A stretch of DNA of 64,000 bases, taken from Bryoerythrophyllum caledonicum (lineage: Eukaryota > Streptophyta > Bryopsida > Pottiales > Pottiaceae). Position 1 is the stretch's first letter; the number at the start of each line of letters is the position of its first letter. The notes under the pieces are model-generated. The model was not told where the DNA came from, made no database searches, and was given only the letters and a program-made list of their open reading frames with translations. Shown one piece after another: positions 56,706-64,000 of the stretch. A program made the translations under genes and the position numbers. The stretch is taken from NCBI GenBank assembly GCA_963971425.1, contig OZ020519.1:14896028-14960027 (forward strand), given 5' to 3'.

Positions 56706-59700
56706 AGTGGCGAATTTTATTTTAGGAAGAATTTAGAAATTTTATTCCCTATCGGATGGGATAAAAAGAATTATGATAAATATATGATAGAACAATTGTG
56801 AGAAGAAATATTAAGAATGATTAATGTCCGAAGATGAAACTCCAAAACCAAGTGAAGAAGTAATTGCTCCTACTCCTAGATCCATAAGGGCTGAGAGAAG
56901 AGCAAAAATACGATTGGATATAGAATTACGGCAGAGAGTACAAGTTGATCAACCAGGTAGTGGACCAAATTCTCCTAGAAATTTTGGTATAAATCCAATA
57001 AGAGTAAGCCCTTATTTAAGTGCGGAACAAAAATTAAGAATTCAACAGTGGAATACCACTGGGGTAACTCTAAATTTGGAAGATCAATTCCAATCAGTGA
57101 GAACCACATCCCCACCTGATTGGAATCAAACATTTGAGGGACCAGTGGGAGAATCACCTCTATGGAATCCCTACAGTTCTCAAATATTTCCTGAGGAAGT
57201 TAATTGGCCTGAGGGAAGTCGTCACCAATTGGGAATATCACCTGAATTAAATCCCAATAGTGAAAACCAATTGGTACCAGTAAATTATGGATCTTACCAA
57301 TTGAATGATCAAAATGAAGTGATCAACAATAGGAGAGTTGGTGATCAAGCTATTGATAGAGCAGAGGGCATTGCCTACTCTATAGTTATTGATGCATTAC
57401 AATCAATAGTAAGGGAACCTCCTGCATCTTGGCATTCGTGTGAAGACCGATCTTTAGCAAGTTCATCTAATTACCAATCGGTAATAAATCCATTTGAGTT
57501 AAGACGAGCATTAAATTATACCATTAGTCACCCTAGGTCAAGTGATTCAGATTCCACTAGTACTCAAAGTTTATCCACCGAAAGTAGTGGAGATTCTAGT
57601 GCTGAATTGGTAGAACTTAGCAGGCCTAGAGTTAATAGAAATCCTTTTGGGTTTAAGTCAAATAATCTTCCATTAAAAACAAGATCACCAGAAGTTGTAG
57701 AACCACCCATTGAGGAAGAAAGAAGAGAAGTAGCAGCCATGGCGGCTAATGTGTTGCCTGTTGTAATGATACCTGGTCAAGCTACGGACCGCCCTTATGC
57801 TACTATACCCTTCCCTATTTTCTATGGTCAACCTGGTTCAGATCCCGATAGGCACATAAAAGAGTTTTTAACTGCATGTAATTCCAACAATGCATGTCAT
57901 GAAACCCATTGGTTAGCAATTTTCCCTGGTACATTACAAGGGAGTGCTAGAGATTGGTTTAATAGACAACCAAATGGGACTTTTGCAAATTGGGTTGCTT
58001 TAAGAGATACATTTTTAGAAACATTCAGGCCTATTGCCTTTAACGGAAAATTGATGGATCAACTCCACGATCTTACCATGAATCAAGGAGAGACGATAGA
58101 TTCCTACTACGGAAGATTTAGTGACATCATCATGAGAATACCTCAAGGGCAGGTTGTATCTGATGAGGAAAAATTAAGAATATTTCTCAAAGGATTGAAT
58201 CCTTCAAGATTGAGAACAAGTGTTAAAGAAGGTCAACCTGCTAACTTGGCTGCTGCATATGCACGAGCTAAGTTCATGGAAGAAACTATCTATGAAGACC
58301 TATTGGGTGCCGCAGTGCAATCCAATATACAATATATATTTCCACCTGGGAAGACGGATTATACCACACCAATTTTGGCTCCTAATCCAAATCCAGGTTA
58401 TGTACAATCCAATAAAGTAAATATGCCACCAAATTTGCCAACACCATATTATGTTACTAATCCAATAAATACTGCTCCACCGGGTGGACAGTTAACCATA
58501 GCAGCCCCAGTTCAAACAAATGCTGCTATAGGAAATCCATCAATTGTTTATCCTACCCCATTACAGACTATGGAATCCCACATCCTCAGTCTAACCGATA
58601 AGGTAGCTGAATTAGCGGTGCAAGTCACCAATTCCAAAGTAAAGAGAGACAATCCAGTAGATGAAAGAGCCCATATTTGGTGTACTAATTGTAAGGGACA
58701 AGGACACATGTTAACCGATTGTCCCTCTCCATTAAACCAACCACCTGAGTGTAGATTCTGCGGAGGTCATCATGACATCTCCAATTGTAATAAGTTAAGG
58801 AATAATTTAAGAAATTCTATAAGAAATCAAACCCGAAATGGCCAAGTATACCAAATAGAGGATACTAATGACCAAATGAGATACAATGCAAACATTCAAT
58901 CAAACAATTGGAATAATGATGGTAATAATAATAATTGGAATAATCGAAGAGTTTGGAATAATAATCGAAGTAACAATGGGAATCAAAATCCCAATCCTAA
59001 TTTCAATAACAATAATAATAACTTTAATAATGGCGGATACCGAAGAAATCCCAATAGGTATATTCCTAATCAAAACCAGGGATGGTCTGCTATGCCATTT
59101 GGGAATCCTAACCAGAATGGACCCACCTATGGAGGCCAAGATCCAAGTTGGGAAACTAATCCTAATACTCAATGTTTTAATTGTAAGCTATGGGGTCATG
59201 TATCCAGAAATTGTCCCAATGCTAGGGCGAGTGTACCTTATATTCCCCAATGTGGCAATTGTAAGCAACAAGGACATACAAGTGCTCAATGTAATGGACC
59301 AAGGATAAATGGGCCTCGAGATACCGATGGGCTGGTGCAAAATAAGGACAAGAGCCCTAAATTGGTACTTGTAGAGGATTATCCAGACAATAATAATAAT
59401 AACAGTAACAATTGTGCAGTAAATTATGTAGGTACCATGAGTAAAGAGCAAATTGATTGCCTAATTAAAGGAATACCAATTGAATATGATTGTAATGAAA
59501 AAGTAAATAATGTTGAGCGAGTGGTTACTAGAGCAAGAGCAAATAAACAAATACCAGATGGGACTCAACCTCTAATTATTATGGAGGGATCTAACCCCAT
59601 TATGACAGGTGCCATGAAGGGAAGCCACCCAATGGGAAATAATCACACTCAGCCTATTATTAAGGATCCAGTGGCTTTAACTCAAAAAGGGAGTCCTCAA

Positions 59701-62700
59701 CCAAGTGGTAGCAACCCAATGAGGTTACCACATAATGATGCCCCTGATGTACGTATTGATAGTACAGTACCTCGAGGTACGAGGTCATTAAATCCAATAG
59801 GTGATCAAGTATTTCAAGAATTTAATCCTGTTTCAACTGTACATAATCACCAATTGAAATCAACCATACCTCCCATGGACAAAGCAACCAATGAAGAAGA
59901 GTCACCAATTGTGATACAACCAGACCATCCCAATTGGAGAAAAAATGATTTTTCCATGAACAAAACAGTCCCATTGGCTGAACGGACCAGATCTAATCGG
60001 CTTAAAGGAAAGAGATCCAGACCCATGGGTATTATGCAAGACGTGGTACAATATGACCTATTGGATGATTTGGGGAAAATAAAAGCTGATATTTCAATCA
60101 GACAATTGTTGGGGATAGCTCCCACTTGTAGGGCTTCTTTACAATCCCAATTGGTGAGGAAGAGAAATAAACCCACAGTCAATGAGGTGGCAATCAGTTT
60201 TGATCCTGGAGCCCCAACTTTGGATGTGAATATTGATGGATTAGTGGTGACTGGAGTACAATTGGATGGCGGTTCAAGTGTTAACCTTATGAACAAGGAC
60301 ACCATGTTGGCATTACATTTATCAGGGTTGAAAGAAACCAAATTGGTGTTAAGAATGGCTGACCAGAGCCGAGTAAAACCTATGGGGATATTACCTGCAG
60401 TAAAAACTATAATTGCAGGTATCCTCTATTGGATTGACTTTATTGTTTTTCAGCCAAGTTCTTCTTATGCGTCATATCCCATATTGTTGGGGCGTCCATG
60501 GTTATATCAGGCCCGAGCTATTGAAGACTGGGGACAAGGTTTGATAATTATTGGTGAAAAGAAGAATAAAGTAAAAATGAGTATGTATCCAAAGCGGTAT
60601 TCTGGTGAGACCCAATGGGAATCTCCAGCAATTACCTCTGATCAGGGATATGATTCTGATGACGAGCATGATGACTTAAGAGCCCATCGGATTCAAACTA
60701 ATGTTCACACCAATAATTTCTACTCACCATTGGGAACATATGTAGAATTGGGACCAGGTGAAATTTTAATCCCATGTGGTGAAGATGTCGACTCGGATAA
60801 AGCCATTGAATCATGGCTGACCGATAGGCCTGTTTATGCAATTGAGGCTCCACCCTCCGAATTGGAACCACCTTATGAAAGTGAACCTCTTTGGGATTAT
60901 TCTTCAGATCCGACCCCTATTGCGAAACATGTTCCTAAGGACCAATGCATGGAGCTAAATCTTGGTACCCCTGAAGATACTAAAGTAATTCACATTAATT
61001 GTGAACTTACCAAATTGGAGTTAAAAAATTGGAAGGAGTTTTTTAGAGGACATGCTTCCAATTTTGCATGGAGTTATAAAGATTTGAAGGGCATTCCAAC
61101 AGAGGTATGTCAACATCACATTAACCTTGAGGAAGATAGTAAGCCTATAAGGCAACGTCAACATCGGTTAAATCCTAAATATTCACTGATGGTGAAAGAG
61201 GAAATTGACAAACTATTGGATATTGGATTTATATATCCAGTTCCTTTTAGTGAATGGGTTAGCCCAATAGTTGTTGTGCCCAAAAAGAATGGAAAAATCC
61301 GCATATGTCAGGATTTCCGAAGGTTGAACTCTGCCACAAAGAAAGATTATTTTCCCCTGCCATTCACAGACACCATACTGGACGCTGTGGCGGGCCACGA
61401 ATGTTATTCGTTTCTCGACGGTTTTAGTGGTTACAATCAAGTAAGTATAGCTTTAGAAGACCAATTGAAAACAACTTTTACTACCGATTGGGGCACTTTT
61501 GCCTATCGGGTAATGCCATTCGGATTATGCAATGCGCCCGCAACCTTTCAACGAGTAATGACTGTGGCATTTCAACAATTCTTAAGACACTTTATGGAGA
61601 GTTTCCTTGATGATTTTTGTGTTTTTAGCACAAAGGAAGATCACAAAGCAAAATTGGAATTATGTTTAGCCCAATGTGATAAGTATGGCATTTCCCTTAA
61701 TGCCTCAAAGTGCCAATTTATAGTACCCTATGGGAGCTTTTAGGTCACATTGTTAGTAATGAGGGTATTAGCACCGATCCAGATAAAATTGCTTTAATTG
61801 TGAATACACCTAGACCAACAACTGTAACCGGAGTAAGAAGTTTTGTGAGTTTGGGAAGTTATTACCGTAGAGGTGTTGCAGGTTATGCCCAATTGGCTGC
61901 TCCTCTCACAAATTTATTAAAAAAATTGGAAAAAGGGGATAATCCAGTTTGGACACCCGATTGTGAAAAAGCCTTTATCCAATTAAAGGAAAAGCTAAGT
62001 TCCTCTCCAATATTAATTCCACCAAATTGGGATGAGCCGTTCCACGTGTATGTGGACGCCTCTAATATTGCATTGGGATGTGTGTTAAGCCAAAAGGATA
62101 AAGCCAATATGGATCATCCCATTTACTTTGCAAGTCGCCAATTGATAGCTGCAGAACGGAATTATTCAACAACTGAGAGAGAGGCTCTCGGAATGGTTTT
62201 TGCAGTTCAAAAGTTTCGACATTACCTATTGGGATATCCATTTACCTTCTACGTAGATCATGATGCCCTTAAATATCTTATAAACAAGCCTGATCTAAGT
62301 GGGCGATTAGCCCGATGGGTACTTCTATTCCAGGAATTCAATTTTACAATTGTGGTTAGACCAGGAAAGAGTCATGCCAATGCGGACCATCTTTCCCGAT
62401 TGGAGCCACTGCCAGCTGATATGTTAAGCCCCATTGATGACAATTTACCAGATGCTCAGCTATTTGAGGTCGATGTGATCCAACCTGAATACAGACAGAT
62501 TCTGGAATATTTAACTACAAATAAAGTCCCATTGGACTTTACACCAAAACAGGTGAGTACGTTAGTGCACAAGTGTGCTCCATACACTCTCATTGATAAT
62601 ACTTTATACAAAAGGGGAAAAGATGACATCTTGAGAAGATGTATTTATAAAAATGAAATTCCATTGGTTTTAGAGGGCTGCCACACTGATGTGTGTGGTG

Positions 62701-63772
62701 GTCACTTTGCTGGAGAAGCAACCGCGAGGAAAGTCTTATTGGCTGGCTATTGGTGGCCAGAATTATTTAAAGATGCTAATTATTATACAAGGAAGTGTGA
62801 TCCTTGTCAGCGTATTGGAAAACCGACCCCAACTTCGGCTATGCCACTTCAACCCCTATTGGCATTAGCCCCATTCGAAAAATGGGGTATCGACTTCGTT
62901 AGACCCATTGCCCCAGCCACCAGACATGGGCGTAATCGGTATATATTGGTTGCAACTGACTATGCAACAAAATGGGCGGAGGCCGCAGCTACAAAGTACG
63001 ACGATGCTAAAACGGTGGCGAAATTCTTGTATGAAAATATTTTATCACGCTATGGGTGTCCCAAGGAATTAATAAGTGACCGCGGAACTCATTTTTTGAA
63101 TGAAACTATTGAGTTACTCACGAAGAATTTTTTCATAAAGCATCGGAAGACCAGTCCCTATCACCCACGTGCGAATGGACAGACGGAGAAAACAAATGGC
63201 ATACTATGTAAGATCCTTACTAAAACAATTGCCGGAGCGGCAACCGACTGGGATGAAAAACTATGGGGAGCTTTATGGGCTTACCGTACAGCCTACAAGG
63301 TTACCACAAAATATACACCATTCCAATTGGTGTACGGTCAAGAGGCCATCATTCCCATTGAATTTGAGATACCCACCTTACGGGTCGCAATTGAACACCG
63401 ATTGGGAGAAGAAGAAAGTTTAAAGGCCCGGTTATTCCAATTAGAATCTTTGGACGAAGAACGAAGAATGGCGGTGCATAATACTTATGTGGCTCAACAA
63501 AAGCGGAAGTCATTCTATGATTCAAAAATCCGACATAAAGAGTTCCAAGTTGGCAACTTAGTTCTCCTTTATGACAGTCGATTTTTTAAATTTCCAGGAA
63601 AGCTCCAAATGCATTGGTTGGGTCCATATGAAGTAGTGGATATTAAACCAAATGGCTCGGCTCAATTAAAAGATTTTGAGGGGAATTTACTTCCCACTCA
63701 AATTAATGGCTATCGGCTAAAACCCTATTTTACATAAGCCGAGGACGGCTTAAAAATTGGGTGTGAAGGGGG
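56706..63772 (+). mobile_element. Ty3-type LTR retrotransposon fossil, gag-pol region (Tat/Athila-like, no chromodomain)
   Basis: Parts in order: gag capsid region (about 57,780-58,320), four CCHC zinc knuckles (about 58,680-59,300) around a long Asn-rich stretch, an aspartic protease (about 60,200-60,500), reverse transcriptase (about 61,050-61,900) with the FLDGFSGYNQ and FLDDF motifs, RNase H (about 62,040-62,400), and integrase (about 62,680-63,600) with the HHCC and DDE regions. The C-terminus ends in the FPGKLQMHWLGPYEV type common to Tat/Athila elements and no chromodomain follows. The element looks nearly whole, with about one break in pol, and is probably young. The 3' LTR continues past the window. 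Confidence 0.85.
63765..63772 (+). other. Polypurine tract
   Basis: GAAGGGGG directly before TGTCTATA, the probable first bases of the 3' LTR. Confidence 0.7.
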
Positions 63773-64000
63773 TGTCTATAAAAGTAATAATAATATATAT
63801 TTTGAAAAAGAAAAGAAAAGAAAAGAAAAGAAAAACATTTAAAATTTAAAATATAAATATATGAAAAATAAAAATAAATACGGATAATATAAAAATAATT
63901 ATATTTAAATAGCAAAATCACTCCAATAAGTAGATGAGATCAAGAAGATTTTAGAATAACCCCAATGGGACGTAAGGTACTGAATGATGGCAAAGGAGAT
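63773..64000 (+). mobile_element. Beginning of the 3' LTR, cut by the window end
   Basis: It starts TGTCTATAAAAG after the polypurine tract and is strongly AT-rich with an AAAAG microsatellite at about 63,805-63,835. Only 228 bases are visible. Confidence 0.6.

Overview
The window is nuclear DNA of a green land plant. The evidence is a nuclear-type photosystem I gene (psaK), a plant 14-3-3 gene, a BIC-like cryptochrome inhibitor, GT-AG introns of roughly 75-1000 bases, and large plant-type transposons. A non-LTR element carrying two endonucleases, a type best known from green algae, together with the PBS type of the Ty3 element, makes an early-diverging lineage (bryophyte, lycophyte or fern) plausible; I cannot name the species. 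Layout: 1-5.4 kb holds eroded repeats, including an antisense relic of the large LINE family found intact further right. 5.4-19 kb is a host gene island: a 10-exon receptor-like gene with a GABA-B/ANF-type ligand-binding ectodomain (+), psaK (-), a proline-rich RING-H2 gene (+) and a BIC-like gene (-), arranged as two convergent pairs. 19-24 kb is AT-rich intergenic DNA with dispersed repeats, a SINE head and an inverted-repeat element. 23,943-39,790 is one 15.8-kb non-LTR retrotransposon bounded by a perfect 12-bp target-site duplication, with two open reading frames (up to 1362 and 3669 codons). The larger encodes three 2A-like motifs, an APE endonuclease, reverse transcriptase, a possible PCIF1-like methyltransferase-fold domain, RNase H, a CCHC finger and a C-terminal restriction-like endonuclease. 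This is the most exciting system in the window. 40.7-42.0 kb is an intact four-exon 14-3-3 gene. 42-45.5 kb is repeat-rich and holds a Tourist-like MITE. About 45.6-54.4 kb is a Mutator-like DNA transposon with two convergent genes: a SWIM-type transposase (+) and a zinc-finger/proline-rich/Ulp1-protease protein (-). The heptamer TTATCGG/CCGATAA is dispersed about 25 times through its exons and introns and forms a tandem array in one intron, reminiscent of the self-recognition motifs of anti-silencing MULEs (VANDAL). From about 54.5 kb to the window end lies a Ty3-type LTR retrotransposon fossil (Tat/Athila-like), nearly whole, with its own dispersed CCAATTGG-type motif. How the parts relate: host genes and elements do not form one pathway. 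Within each element the parts do cooperate: the LINE has RNA-binding ORF1 and multi-enzyme ORF2, and the MULE has a transposase plus accessory protease/putative DNA binder. The common thread is that several of the elements carry element-specific repeated sequence signatures.
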